Assembly: GCF_009932395.1 (NCBI RefSeq)
Contig: NZ_LSRS01000004.1
Location: 37,075 to 101,074 of the forward strand
Source of the DNA: Sporotomaculum syntrophicum
GTDB taxonomy: Bacteria > Bacillota > Desulfotomaculia > Desulfotomaculales > Desulfallaceae
Length of the DNA stretch: 64,000 bases
Direction: 5' to 3'
Shown in pieces: positions 54,736-63,276 of this stretch (positions within the stretch are counted from its first letter, which is position 1; each line of letters opens with the position of its first letter). Made by a program: the position numbers and the translations under genes. Below the pieces are notes generated by a model. The model saw only the letters and a program-made list of their open reading frames with translations. It was not told where the DNA came from and searched no databases.

Positions 54736-56270
54736 AGGACAAGTAGCTCCTTCTTGTTATAAACACTTTCGCTTTCCTGGTACCGCGTAGCACGGTCCAG
54801 GGCCATTATTAGGGCAACCATGCCGTCAATCTTTTCACTGCTTTTGGACTTATCCGGTTTGACATTGCCTGCAGGGTCCTGCTTAACGACCATGTTGTCT
54901 GCCATCCAGCGAAGGACCGGGTTACCACCATGGACTAGCTTTTTGCTTAGTACCAGGTTAAGCAGCTCCTTGGTGGGCGGGCTCATGGAGGCAAATCCTT
55001 GTCCGAATTGCACTACCGTAAAGCCTGCGTCATCCAGTTCTGTGGTAATCTGCACAGCTCCCCATCTATCAAAGGCTATTTCCCGTATGTTGTATAGCTG
55101 CCCCAGCTGCTCAATGTGCCGTCTAATGGCTTCGTAATGAATGACATTACCCTCAGTAGCAGTGATCAGTCCCTGCCTGGTCCACACGTCATACGGTACG
55201 CGGTCCCGGTTGATGCGCTCGCGCATGTTATCCCGGGGTATCCAAAAGTGCGGTAATACTACAAAGCCGCCGTCATCCATCGGAAATACCAGTACAAAAG
55301 CTGCAATGTCGGTTGTACTTGCCAGGTCAAGGCCACCGAAGCAACATTTTCCCAGCAGTTCATCAGGTTCAATAGTGCCGGCTGTCGCGTCCCAGGCTGC
55401 CAGGTCAAGCCAGCGGTCCTCTTGCTGCGTCCACTGGTTCAGATATAGCCGTCTGAACGTATTCTGCAGGGCGGGTACCTGTTCAGCTTTTTTAGCCATA
55501 GCACGCATTTCCTCAATCCCTCTGAATGTGCTCAGTGCGGGATTGGCCTTGTACCAGACTTTTTCATCCCGCCAGTCGTCCTCTTTGCCGGCTGCGTATA
55601 TCACCGGCAGGAATGTTTTGTCCTCGATTACTCCGTCGATTATCTTTTGGGCGTATTCGTGCTGCTCCCAGCAGATAGAGTTACGATCATAACCTGCGGT
55701 AGTAATGGCGAATATTAAAGGCTGCGTCCTAGTACCGCCACTGGTAGTTAAAACGTCCCACAGCTCCCGGTTAGGCTGTGTGTGCAGCTCGTCAAATATG
55801 ATTCCGTGTGCATTAAAGCCATGTTTCGTGTGAGCGTCCGCTGATATAGCCCGGTAGAATGAACCGGTGGCCGGTATTACAATTCGTTTTTGGCTGTCGA
55901 TGATTTTACACCGCTTGGCCAGCTTTGGGTTTTGCCGCACCATCTGCGCCGCCGTATTGAAAACGATGGCAGCCTGGTCGCGATCCGCTGCTGCGGAATA
56001 TATCTCTGCGCCGGGTTCGTTGTCGGCAAACAACAGTTTCAAGGCCACAGCTGCGCCTAGCTCGGACTTACCGTTCTTGCGTGGTATTTCCACATAGCAG
56101 GTACGGTACTGCCGGGTGCCGTCCTCATTCAAGGTGCCGAACAGCGGGGTGATAATGTCGTGCTGCCATGGCTCCAACTCAAACCTTACACCGGCCCATT
56201 TGCCTTTGGTGTGGGTGAGGTAATTCTCTATAAACTTGACAGCCCGTTCTGCGCTGTACTCATCAAACAC
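54732..56270 (-). CDS. terL: Phage terminase large subunit
   Basis: DNA-packaging motor. ATPase Walker A-like VEIPRKNGKSEL and Walker B GIIFDELH, then FAITTAGYDR, and the nuclease domain with FGGLDLASTTDIAAFVLVF and AFDRWGAVQI acidic residues. 512 residues, HK97/P27-partner type. GTG at 56270 behind GGTGAT, seven bases after the TerS stop. Confidence 0.95.
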   Translation of the reverse strand: MFDEYSAERAVKFIENYLTHTKGKWAGVRFELEPWQHDIITPLFGTLNEDGTRQYRTCYVEIPRKNGKSELGAAVALKLLFADNEPGAEIYSAAADRDQAAIVFNTAAQMVRQNPKLAKRCKIIDSQKRIVIPATGSFYRAISADAHTKHGFNAHGIIFDELHTQPNRELWDVLTTSGGTRTQPLIFAITTAGYDRNSICWEQHEYAQKIIDGVIEDKTFLPVIYAAGKEDDWRDEKVWYKANPALSTFRGIEEMRAMAKKAEQVPALQNTFRRLYLNQWTQQEDRWLDLAAWDATAGTIEPDELLGKCCFGGLDLASTTDIAAFVLVFPMDDGGFVVLPHFWIPRDNMRERINRDRVPYDVWTRQGLITATEGNVIHYEAIRRHIEQLGQLYNIREIAFDRWGAVQITTELDDAGFTVVQFGQGFASMSPPTKELLNLVLSKKLVHGGNPVLRWMADNMVVKQDPAGNVKPDKSKSSEKIDGMVALIMALDRATRYQESESVYNKKELLVL

Positions 56271-56276
56271 GGTTTA

Positions 56277-56735
56277 TCACCAGTCCAGGATTCCGTCGTC
56301 ATCGTCCTTGTCCTCACCCGGCAGAGTCATTCGCGATCTTGCCGAAGGGGTTAAGCCAAACTCAGCGCAGTACAGCTTTATGAGGTTTAGGTATTTCTGC
56401 ACAATGCCCACCTCCGGGCGCTGCCTAATATAACCGGTTTCGGTTTCATAAGTCATACCCTCGGTAGTTAGGACTTTTTCCGCGGCCACCCACCGGCTGT
56501 ATGCTTGGCAGTAGGCAGCCAGGGCGGTACCGTCAACTATTGTCAGCAACCCCAGCTTTTCAAGTTCGGGCGCCACACGTTTCCACTCGTGCTTGGCCTC
56601 TTTGTCCAGCCAGGCGGGACACTTGGGCGCTACCGGCTTGGGCTTCGGCTCGTTCTTGTTTAGCGGCCGCCGGCCAGGATTGCCTTCAAGCACTTTAAGG
56701 TGTGTCGGCTTAGGTGCAGGGCCTCTTGCTCCCAT
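56277..56735 (-). CDS. terS: Phage terminase small subunit, P27 family
   Basis: Recognises packaging DNA. GARGPAPKPTHLKVLEGNPG then RPLNKNEPKPKPVAPKCP is the P27-family N-terminus, followed by helical WLDKEAKHEWKRVAPELEKLGLL. 152 residues from ATG 56735 behind AAAGGGGG; the frame is open further without support. A satellite-specific TerS would let the element package its own genome. Confidence 0.93.
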   Translation of the reverse strand: MGARGPAPKPTHLKVLEGNPGRRPLNKNEPKPKPVAPKCPAWLDKEAKHEWKRVAPELEKLGLLTIVDGTALAAYCQAYSRWVAAEKVLTTEGMTYETETGYIRQRPEVGIVQKYLNLIKLYCAEFGLTPSARSRMTLPGEDKDDDDGILDW

Positions 56736-56779
56736 ATGATTACCCCCTTTCCAGGAAAAGTTTTGAAAACTTGCACTCG

Positions 56780-57199
56780 TTAACGCGAAGTTACCCCACC
56801 GGTCCCTGTGCAACCCTCACTAGAAAAAAATCCAATCTGTTTCAACAGCTCCGGCCCCTCAAAGCTGTGCATCCTGCCATGACACCTTTCACATAACGGC
56901 ATTAAGTTGTCAGTGCGATTGCTCCCGCCGTCAGCCAGGTGTTCTACGTGGTGGGTTAATGTAGCCGGCGTTAACCGTCCTTCCGTCTTGCACACCACAC
57001 ATAAAGGTTCATGCTTTAGCACATACGCCCGGGCCCGTTCGTACTGTTTGTTGTACCCCCGCCGATGCGCGCTACCCCTGCGCTTGTCCTCGTCTTTGCG
57101 GTATGCCTTGATATGCTCCTTGCAATACCCCCTGCCTCCAGGTACCTGCAGGTTAGGACACCCGGGCATCCGGCATGGGGACATTGGCTTCATAGGCAT
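56780..57199 (-). CDS. HNH endonuclease
   Basis: CVVCKTEGRLTPATLTHHVEHLADGGSNRTDNLMPLCERCHGRMH (starting near residue 70) carries the HNH catalytic fold with two CxxC zinc pairs, preceded by a small zinc knuckle CRMPGCPNLQVPGGRGYC. HNH proteins next to terminases are needed for cos cutting in HK97-like phages. ATG 57199 behind GGGGGTGAG; the open frame to 57268 would overlap the next gene. Confidence 0.92.
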   Translation of the reverse strand: MPMKPMSPCRMPGCPNLQVPGGRGYCKEHIKAYRKDEDKRRGSAHRRGYNKQYERARAYVLKHEPLCVVCKTEGRLTPATLTHHVEHLADGGSNRTDNLMPLCERCHGRMHSFEGPELLKQIGFFSSEGCTGTGGVTSR

Positions 57200-57227
57200 A
57201 TGCTCACCCCCAAAACAAAAGCCCACC

Positions 57228-57410
57228 TCAACGCGCACTTGCTCTCGCGTTTTCTGATAATAACTCAATAACCGCTTTTTGATATGCCTTAAAAGCTTCT
57301 AATTCATCAACCAGTGCCACCATTCCCCTTGTTAAATGTATCTCTTTCAAACCGAGCACCTCTTTAAGATAAATGAGAAAAGCCCGCCTCTGACATGCAA
57401 TTGAAGTCAT
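57228..57410 (-). CDS. Small hypothetical island protein, 60 aa
   Basis: TSIACQRRAFLIYLKEVLGL then KAYQKAVIELLSENARASAR. Helical, soluble, not recognised. Begins five bases after the Com-like stop and precedes HNH, so is in the packaging operon. Ribosome site weak. Confidence 0.5.
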   Translation of the reverse strand: MTSIACQRRAFLIYLKEVLGLKEIHLTRGMVALVDELEAFKAYQKAVIELLSENARASAR

Positions 57411-57414
57411 GTCA

Positions 57415-57558
57415 CTAGACGGGCTGTACCCTCGCGATATTCTGTTCCGTTGTCAAGGTTGAAACCTTGCCACATCTCTTACATTTGATTATACCAGATA
57501 TTTCCCCTACTGCAAGTACTTTCCCACAATATGGGCATCTATACTTTTGTAGTTTCAC
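57415..57558 (-). CDS. Com-like zinc-ribbon regulator, 47 aa
   Basis: KLQKYRCPYCGKVLAVGEI then SGIIKCKRCGKVSTL matches the Com family (Mu Com: CPxCG...IKCPRC), a small zinc protein that in phage Mu binds mRNA to activate mom translation. GTG behind CGGGAGG inside the end of the preceding gene. No mom-like gene is present here, so the target may be the next gene in the packaging operon. Missed by length-limited gene calling. Confidence 0.8.
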   Translation of the reverse strand: MKLQKYRCPYCGKVLAVGEISGIIKCKRCGKVSTLTTEQNIARVQPV

Positions 57559-57718
57559 CGGCTTCCTCCCGTGCCTTCATCCGTTCGTATCTCAGTACAC
57601 CTTTGCCCCTACCGATAGCCCGGGCCCACAGCTCCGGATCCTTGGCCAGCAGGTGTTCTATTTCCTGTGCTGTGAGCACCAGTATGTGCTTGGGAAGCTG
57701 TATTTTTATGTAGTTCAA
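57539..57718 (-). CDS. Small hypothetical island protein, 59 aa
   Basis: NYIKIQLPKHILVLTAQEIE then HLLAKDPELWARAIGRGKGV and a charged tail. TTG start behind GCGGTGATT. Lies next to the iteron region and overlaps the Com-like gene by 20 bases. A similar small protein commonly precedes Com/HNH/TerS in Firmicutes phages (recollection). Function unknown. Confidence 0.65.
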   Translation of the reverse strand: MNYIKIQLPKHILVLTAQEIEHLLAKDPELWARAIGRGKGVLRYERMKAREEAGETTKV

Positions 57719-57747
57719 TTAATCACCGCTTCCATAATTTAACTAAT

Positions 57748-57850
57748 AGTGGAGTAGTGGAGTAAGTGGACTAATTTTCACTTTTTTTATAAAACGCTAC
57801 ATATAGGGGAAAAAACCGGAATTTACTCCACTTAGTCCACTTAGTCCACT
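57748..57850. other. Putative replication origin: two inverted sets of three 9-bp iterons
   Basis: Left set, plus strand: AGTGGAGT(A) at 57748, 57756 and AGTGGACTA at 57765. Right set, minus strand: AGTGGACTA, AGTGGACTA, AGTGGAGTA across 57824-57850, exactly 9-base period. Between lies a 50-base AT-rich core with TTTTTTTATAAAA. It directly follows the primase-helicase stop. In staphylococcal pathogenicity islands the origin likewise sits 3' of rep with iterons on both sides of an AT-rich stretch. Confidence 0.75.
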
Positions 57851-57854
57851 TTTA

Positions 57855-60005
57855 CTAAGCATATTTCTTATCGCTGAATTCATCAGCCTTAACCCCTAAC
57901 CCGCGCCAATAGTGGATTCCGCCGGTGCTCTTTTCATTTTCGAATCCACGCTCTTTTAACCTGTCACTAAATTTTCGGCGTGACATGGTGTTTTTTTCGC
58001 CGATTTCATCGCAATATTTTAAGTAAACTTTGTAAAGTTCGCCTACTTTTACCCTTGCAAATGGCTGTTTTATGCAAACTTCATCTAAAAAATCACTTAA
58101 AATATCCATCTCATCACGATAAGTTTGTGTGGCATTTTTTACCTCTTCTGGCTCACCTAACCCATTTTGCTGCCATTTGACACACCCAACCAGTGCCCAG
58201 TTCAAAATTCCAGGCAATTCTTGAAGTAACTTGCTAGTTAAATGTTTGTCTCGCTCACCCTCTGGAATTGTTACATCAAACGGTATCAACCTGATTCGCC
58301 GCCATATGGCATAGTCGTTACCCCTAATAATCGGTTTATGGTTTGCCGCAAGGAAAATCTTAAATTGCGGCTTAAACTCGAAAAACTCTTGATGCAGAAA
58401 TCGCGCTGTTATTACATCGCCACCGGTTAACTGCTTGACTAATACTTCATCAAGCCGCCGACCTTCCCCGGCCTCTACCGCTGCCACAAAGCGGGCACCC
58501 TTTAAGCGGGCTACATCGTTGGGGATCCCGTTTCTATCTTTAGACATGAGTACATCGGTATTAAGCTGCATGCCGTAATCACCGAGCAAACTTCTAATAA
58601 CATCTATAAAGGTTGACTTGCCATTTGCACCACTACCGTAGAGAAATGATAAAACCTGTTCGCTGGTATCACCGGTTAATGAATAACCAACCTTACGCTG
58701 AATGTAATCAATAAGGTTTGTATTGTTATCGAAAATTCGGTTTAAAAAGCTCTGCCAGGTTGGGCATGTTGCCTCTGGGTCATAAGCAACCGGTATAATT
58801 TTAGTTATCAGATCCTCCCGGGCATGTTCCCTTGCAACACCATTTTTTAAGTTAATCGTTACATTTATACAATTAATTACCCAAGGATCAGCGTCTAGTT
58901 GTTCTGGCAGCACCGGCACCCCTAGTTCGCTTTGTGCTAGGTCGATCATGGCCCTGATCGCTCGTTTAGATTCGGAGTTTTCAGCATGTTCGGCTATTTT
59001 TTGCCGTAGTTCCGTATCCGAAGTATCTGCAGCCTCGGCATAAATACTTTGAACTGTGTCTTTGGCCATTCTTTCAATAGCTGCAGTATTATCAATTTGC
59101 CAATGTGTACCGGTCCAGACCATCCACTTACCCCAAAGGTAACAATACCTTATGTTTTTACCATGTCTGGCCACCAGGCGCTTAGCATTACCCAGGTCAG
59201 TGAGCTTAAACCCCATAGTAATGGCACTGTCACCGTTAGGCTCCCAATATGGCGCATCTCTAACAATGTGTAGGAGCTTGTCCTGCGTACCACCGCAATT
59301 AAGCCAATCCGTTACATCACCTTTTGGGGGCAATCCGGGTAACTTAATAACCTTCACTTTGCAGCCGTTATCATATAATTGCCTTGCAACCTTCTGTGCA
59401 TGATCCCGGCCGGGATCATCATTGTCGGGCAGTATTGCCACCCGGGCACCGGCTTTAAAATATTTTGAATGACTAGCCTTCCATTTTCCCGCGCCGCCAT
59501 GATTGCAGGTAGCGGTAAGGCCCACAGTGGTCAAGCTTAAAACGTCCTTTTCGCCTTCAACAATAAAAATAATTTCATTGTTTTCAATGGCCTCTAGGAG
59601 TTCGGGTAACCGATAAGGCACCGGCTTGATCCCGGTCATTTTCCAAAGCCAGCCGCCTTTACCGTCCGGCTGCCGCTGCCTAAAATCTTTTGGTTTATAC
59701 CTTATAGCCTGATAAAGCAGCTTGCCGCTTGCGTCAGTGTAATCATAGGTACATTCAATTTCTTTTTTTGTGGTTTTTCCGGTTTCCGGTGGAAATAAGT
59801 CTTTCAGCTCAATACCTAGAGCGGAAACAATATCCTTAATATCACATCCAGCATGACAATGTAATAAAATACGTCCATCATCGCCAGTGCTAACAGATAC
59901 ACTAGCTTTTTGGTCATCGTGCGCCGGGACCGGGCAGCAGGCAATATATCCATTTCCATCTCTTTTTACTTTCTTTAGTAGCGACAATATATATGTAATA
60001 TCCAA
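57855..60005 (-). CDS. Phage/satellite primase-helicase, P4 alpha/D5 type
   Basis: 716 residues. N-terminal CHC2-like zinc motif CPVPAHDD...LLHCHAGC, Toprim primase block IIFIVEGEKDVLSL with ARVAILPDNDDPGRDHA, a D5 N-terminal linker, and an SF3-type helicase with Walker A FLYGSGANGKSTFIDVI, ARFVAAVEAGEGRRLDE and IFLAANHKPIIRGNDYAIWRRI. C-terminal winged helix KTMSRRKFSDRL-like. Typical satellite replication protein that recognises iterons. TTG start behind GGGGGG. Confidence 0.95.
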   Translation of the reverse strand: MDITYILSLLKKVKRDGNGYIACCPVPAHDDQKASVSVSTGDDGRILLHCHAGCDIKDIVSALGIELKDLFPPETGKTTKKEIECTYDYTDASGKLLYQAIRYKPKDFRQRQPDGKGGWLWKMTGIKPVPYRLPELLEAIENNEIIFIVEGEKDVLSLTTVGLTATCNHGGAGKWKASHSKYFKAGARVAILPDNDDPGRDHAQKVARQLYDNGCKVKVIKLPGLPPKGDVTDWLNCGGTQDKLLHIVRDAPYWEPNGDSAITMGFKLTDLGNAKRLVARHGKNIRYCYLWGKWMVWTGTHWQIDNTAAIERMAKDTVQSIYAEAADTSDTELRQKIAEHAENSESKRAIRAMIDLAQSELGVPVLPEQLDADPWVINCINVTINLKNGVAREHAREDLITKIIPVAYDPEATCPTWQSFLNRIFDNNTNLIDYIQRKVGYSLTGDTSEQVLSFLYGSGANGKSTFIDVIRSLLGDYGMQLNTDVLMSKDRNGIPNDVARLKGARFVAAVEAGEGRRLDEVLVKQLTGGDVITARFLHQEFFEFKPQFKIFLAANHKPIIRGNDYAIWRRIRLIPFDVTIPEGERDKHLTSKLLQELPGILNWALVGCVKWQQNGLGEPEEVKNATQTYRDEMDILSDFLDEVCIKQPFARVKVGELYKVYLKYCDEIGEKNTMSRRKFSDRLKERGFENEKSTGGIHYWRGLGVKADEFSDKKYA

Positions 60006-60019
60006 TTTGTTATGCCCCC

Positions 60020-60433
60020 CTAACCCCCAGCCCGCGCTTGTTCTATCGCGTCGTTAAGCTGTTTCATCATTGCCTCGCTGCCGCCCAAATCGGGATGGTG
60101 TTTTTTACTCAAGGCCCGGTATGCAGCTTCCATCACTTCCCGCGGCGCATCCGGTTGCACATATAGCGCCTTTGCCCAGCTCGGGGTCTCTGGTGTCCGT
60201 CTGGCCATAGCGGCCCGGGCTAAGTCGATGGTTTCCGCGTCGGGGAAATAGTTTTCTATAATTTCCAGTGCTTCATCTTTGTAATATTTGTCGATGCGCC
60301 ACACTTTTTCAACTCTATCCCATTGCCTGTATTGCCAAGGGATTTCATCCTTTAGTTCGTTAATTAGGGCTTGAACGTAAGGCATTTTTATGAGCACATC
60401 GCCTGAATAGGTGTGGATAATTTCAACAAACAT
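60020..60433 (-). CDS. J-domain protein of the island replication module
   Basis: 137 residues. N-terminal half (FVEIIHTYSGDVLIKMPYVQ) is of unknown fold; the C-terminal half is a DnaJ-type domain with the HPD tripeptide in ALSKKHHPDLGGSEAMMKQL. J domains recruit and stimulate Hsp70 (DnaK). Placed directly before the primase-helicase, it may load or remodel replication proteins, as lambda uses DnaJ/DnaK. ATG behind AAGGTGATCG. Confidence 0.85.
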   Translation of the reverse strand: MFVEIIHTYSGDVLIKMPYVQALINELKDEIPWQYRQWDRVEKVWRIDKYYKDEALEIIENYFPDAETIDLARAAMARRTPETPSWAKALYVQPDAPREVMEAAYRALSKKHHPDLGGSEAMMKQLNDAIEQARAGG

Positions 60434-60516
60434 TTTCGATCACCTTACCTTTTGCTAGTCAATGTTTATGTTTTGTGGTAAAGTAAGGTTAATAATTTAG
60501 TTACCTCACCGTCCCG

Positions 60517-60547
60517 CCCAGCCTGCCCGCTGGGTGTTTTTGTTTTT
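60517..60547 (+). terminator. Plus-strand terminator-like hairpin inside a minus-strand operon
   Basis: CCCAGC and GCTGGG pair around CTGCCC, followed by GTTTTTGTTTTT. It is oriented for a rightward transcript although neighbouring genes run leftward. Confidence 0.5.
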
Positions 60548-60554
60548 CCCGCCA

Positions 60555-60842
60555 TTACTTTAACCGCCGTATTTTACCGGTATCCTCCGCCGGCTCCAGC
60601 TTTTTTACCATGCTTTCAGCCTCTAAGTCATTTAACCAATTAGTCAATGACTGGGGCTGGAAAAATATACGTCCAGCGATTTTAACTGACGGAATCTTCT
60701 TCTTCCGTACTAAATCGTAAAGCGTCCACTGCGAAAACTTACCTCCGAAAAACTCCACCGCCTCGGCTGCATCTAGAAGTTGAACCCCAGCGCCGACCAT
60801 GCTTTTCATTTGTCTTGATTGTTCAGCTGCCTTGTCACTCAT
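60555..60842 (-). CDS. HTH excisionase-like protein, 95 aa
   Basis: LLDAAEAVEFFGGKFSQWTLYDLVRKKKIPSVKIAGRIFF is an HTH_17/AlpA-type fold with a wing, and QPQSLTNWLNDLEAE follows. Overlaps the upstream repressor gene (ATGA-type). Probably a regulator or recombination directionality factor. Confidence 0.75.
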   Translation of the reverse strand: MSDKAAEQSRQMKSMVGAGVQLLDAAEAVEFFGGKFSQWTLYDLVRKKKIPSVKIAGRIFFQPQSLTNWLNDLEAESMVKKLEPAEDTGKIRRLK

Positions 60843-61029
60843 TGCCCGCCGCCTCCTTCTTTAGCTCGTCAATTATCTTAAAAATACGCTCTTTTTTATC
60901 CGCCGGCAGTTCTTTACGTAAGAGCCTGGAAAAATTGCTATCTACCAACCCATATTTATCCGCTACTTGCCACAGATACAAGCCGGCCTTTTTTACACTG
61001 CCACGAATATCTTGATTTGCCTGTGCCAT
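60835..61029 (-). CDS. Small HTH regulator, 64 aa
   Basis: AQANQDIRGSVKKAGLYLWQ then VADKYGLVDSNFSRLLRKEL is an HTH resembling phage small regulators. ATG 61029 lies behind GAGGTG; the frame extends three codons to a GTG. First gene of the leftward operon, divergent from the integrase operon, so a candidate lysogeny-type switch. Confidence 0.7.
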   Translation of the reverse strand: MAQANQDIRGSVKKAGLYLWQVADKYGLVDSNFSRLLRKELPADKKERIFKIIDELKKEAAGNE

Positions 61030-61042
61030 TTTTTTCACCTCG

Positions 61043-61071
61043 TTGTTATTTGTTTCTGTTGGTGTTATACT
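61043..61071 (+). promoter_or_regulatory. SigmaA promoter for the cargo-integrase operon
   Basis: TTGTTA and TATACT separated by exactly 17 bases, ending 40 bases before the cargo gene start, in the divergent intergenic region. Confidence 0.65.
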
Positions 61072-61111
61072 AATAATAAAACAATAGGGGACAGAGGGGG
61101 GACATAGTTAA

Positions 61112-62026
61112 TTGAACACTTTAAAAACTATCTGCGCCGATGTCATCTACTTGCCTTTGCGCTGGAAAGGTGTTTCTATAGATGAAAAATTTATTTATTG
61201 CAACGGATTTGAAGATTTACATGAAAAGGATATATTTAGGCCAAACCCTGTAGAAGAGAACCCTCGGTTCTGGCTTGAGGTAAGGCAACTTTATTTTGAT
61301 TTTCAAGATAAAAAGTGGGAGCGGATTGAGAGCTTTTATAAAAAATATGGTGCTATCAGAAGAAGGGCCGGAAGCCAAAGCAAGTTTCATGGAGAATCTA
61401 TTAATGATGTATTAGCTTGGCTTAATTGGTTTCGTGTTTTAACAATAATGACAGAATACGCAAAAAATGAGAAACTGGCACCCTTATGGGAAATGTTTGG
61501 CCCACCGCGAGACAGCGAAATTAATGGCAAGAATCAAGTCATTTATTTTGTAAATATGGAAAAAGTAAACTTTGAAATATTACCTAACGATCCACCGCAG
61601 CAATTAATTCAGCCAATACACAACCAACCAACAATCAGATATATTCCGACGCCACATATGTCCAGAAATAAGCTTGAATATCACACGCCACAGAATGACG
61701 ACCAACTGCTTGCGGCTACCTGGCAAGCGATTATTGAGGCCGTGACAGACGGCTTGCGCCCTATAGCCCTTGTCCCCACAACCGACCGTAGCCCATCAAA
61801 AAAGGCTCCGCTCATACTTTGGGGATTTCAAGCCGATGGAGCTTTGCAGGCGGCTTTTCTGCAATGGTTCTTTCAAGAAATCGCACACATGAACATAACA
61901 ACTTGTGAATCTAATGATTGTAATAATATTGTTTTGCCACCGCGTGAAAAGTTCTGCTCTGATAGATGCAGACAAAGGGAAAAAAAGCGGAGACAACGAG
62001 AAAATAAAAAGGAGGCGTCTAACTAA
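61112..62026 (+). CDS. Zinc-finger cargo protein of unknown function, 304 aa
   Basis: Not recognised over most of its length. The C-terminus has ITTCESNDCNNIVLPPREKF followed by CSDRCRQREKKRRQ, a four-cysteine CGNR/ABATE-like zinc finger with a basic tail. The N-terminal 150 residues are helical and acidic, with no enzyme motif. TTG start behind AGAGGGGGG. The gene overlaps the integrase by the TAATG junction, so both are co-expressed in the integrated state. In satellites this position often carries defence or immunity cargo; that is inference. Confidence 0.6.
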   Translation: MNTLKTICADVIYLPLRWKGVSIDEKFIYCNGFEDLHEKDIFRPNPVEENPRFWLEVRQLYFDFQDKKWERIESFYKKYGAIRRRAGSQSKFHGESINDVLAWLNWFRVLTIMTEYAKNEKLAPLWEMFGPPRDSEINGKNQVIYFVNMEKVNFEILPNDPPQQLIQPIHNQPTIRYIPTPHMSRNKLEYHTPQNDDQLLAATWQAIIEAVTDGLRPIALVPTTDRSPSKKAPLILWGFQADGALQAAFLQWFFQEIAHMNITTCESNDCNNIVLPPREKFCSDRCRQREKKRRQRENKKEASN

Positions 62027-63189
62027 TGCGCGGCTGGATAGAAAAACGTGGTAACTCCTACCGTATCAATATAGACACCGGCACCAGGGATGCAGGAGGC
62101 AATCGAAAACTAATCCGCAAAACCCTAAAGGGTGTCGGCTCACGGGAAGCTGATGCCGAATTAACCAAAATGCTGCACGAGCTGAACACCGGCCTTTACA
62201 TTGAGCCAACAAAGCTGTCCTTTAGTGATTACTTGGACAAGTGGCTGCCATCCCACACCCGAGAAAAGCTTTCGCCGATGTCCGCCGATCGGTACCAGCG
62301 GGAGATCGATAACCGCATTAAGCCAATACTTGGACATATCCTGCTGGAGAAAATAACACCCGTACACATTCAAGCCTTTGTTGATGAAATAATCCGTGCC
62401 GGCCGGCTTAAAGAGGATAAACCATTATCAACGGAGATGATAACGTATGATCTAAAAATAGTAAAAACCGCCTTAAAGAAGGCGGTCCAGTGGGGCCTTA
62501 TACCCAGGAACCCGGCCGACAGTATAGCAGCGCCCCGGGCCACAAAAAAGCATAAGCAGGAAATGCACATCCTAACTGAAGATCAAATTAAAAAAACCCT
62601 TGCCACGTTAAAGCAAGGCAAAGATCATCAAAAGTATGTTCTTATTCTGTTGCTTGTATCAACCGGGCTCCGCATCGGGGAGGCCTTGGCACTAGAATGG
62701 TCTGACATAGATTTTGACGATGCCGTTATATCAGTTAACAAGACGGTCCAGCGCATTAAAAAAGAAATCATTGTCAAGCCGCCAAAGACAGAAACCAGCA
62801 TCCGTAAGGTTACAATTGACGATCACCTGGTGGCCACACTCAAACGCCATAAGGTAAGGCAAAGCGAAAGGCGCTTGCTGCTGGCTAATAAGTGGAAGGG
62901 CACCACTAACAAAGTATTTACCGGCCCTATTGGCGGGCTAACGGTACCATCCACTATTGAAGGCTGGTGGATTAAATTCCGGCCCGAGGTGGGCCTCGAT
63001 AACGTCCGCCTGCATGACTTGAGACACACTCACGCCACCCACTTACTTGCATCCGGACAGGTCGATATTAAAACCATTTCCGCCAGGCTCGGCCATAAAA
63101 ACGCATCAATGACCTTAAACACTTATTCGCATGTATTGCCAGCGAAAGAGCGCGGGGCCGCTACAGTCATGGCTCACCTCTGGACATAG
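62026..63189 (+). CDS. int: Tyrosine integrase
   Basis: 387 residues. N-terminal Arm-DNA-binding domain (RGWIEKRGNSYRINIDTGTR), core-binding SAM-like domain, and a catalytic domain with Arg in TGLRIGEALALEW, HDLRHTHATHLL (His and Arg), LGHKNASMTLNTYSHV (His and Tyr nucleophile). Inserts the element at the murA 3' end. Integrase sits next to attR as expected. ATG behind AAGGAGGCG. Confidence 0.96.
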   Translation: MRGWIEKRGNSYRINIDTGTRDAGGNRKLIRKTLKGVGSREADAELTKMLHELNTGLYIEPTKLSFSDYLDKWLPSHTREKLSPMSADRYQREIDNRIKPILGHILLEKITPVHIQAFVDEIIRAGRLKEDKPLSTEMITYDLKIVKTALKKAVQWGLIPRNPADSIAAPRATKKHKQEMHILTEDQIKKTLATLKQGKDHQKYVLILLLVSTGLRIGEALALEWSDIDFDDAVISVNKTVQRIKKEIIVKPPKTETSIRKVTIDDHLVATLKRHKVRQSERRLLLANKWKGTTNKVFTGPIGGLTVPSTIEGWWIKFRPEVGLDNVRLHDLRHTHATHLLASGQVDIKTISARLGHKNASMTLNTYSHVLPAKERGAATVMAHLWT

Positions 63190-63276
63190 CCATAACCCAC
63201 CGCAATGACTAAAAAGGCTCGGAATTATTTTCCGGGTCCTTATTTTTTGCTGGATTTATAAGGCTTTTGAAGCTTT

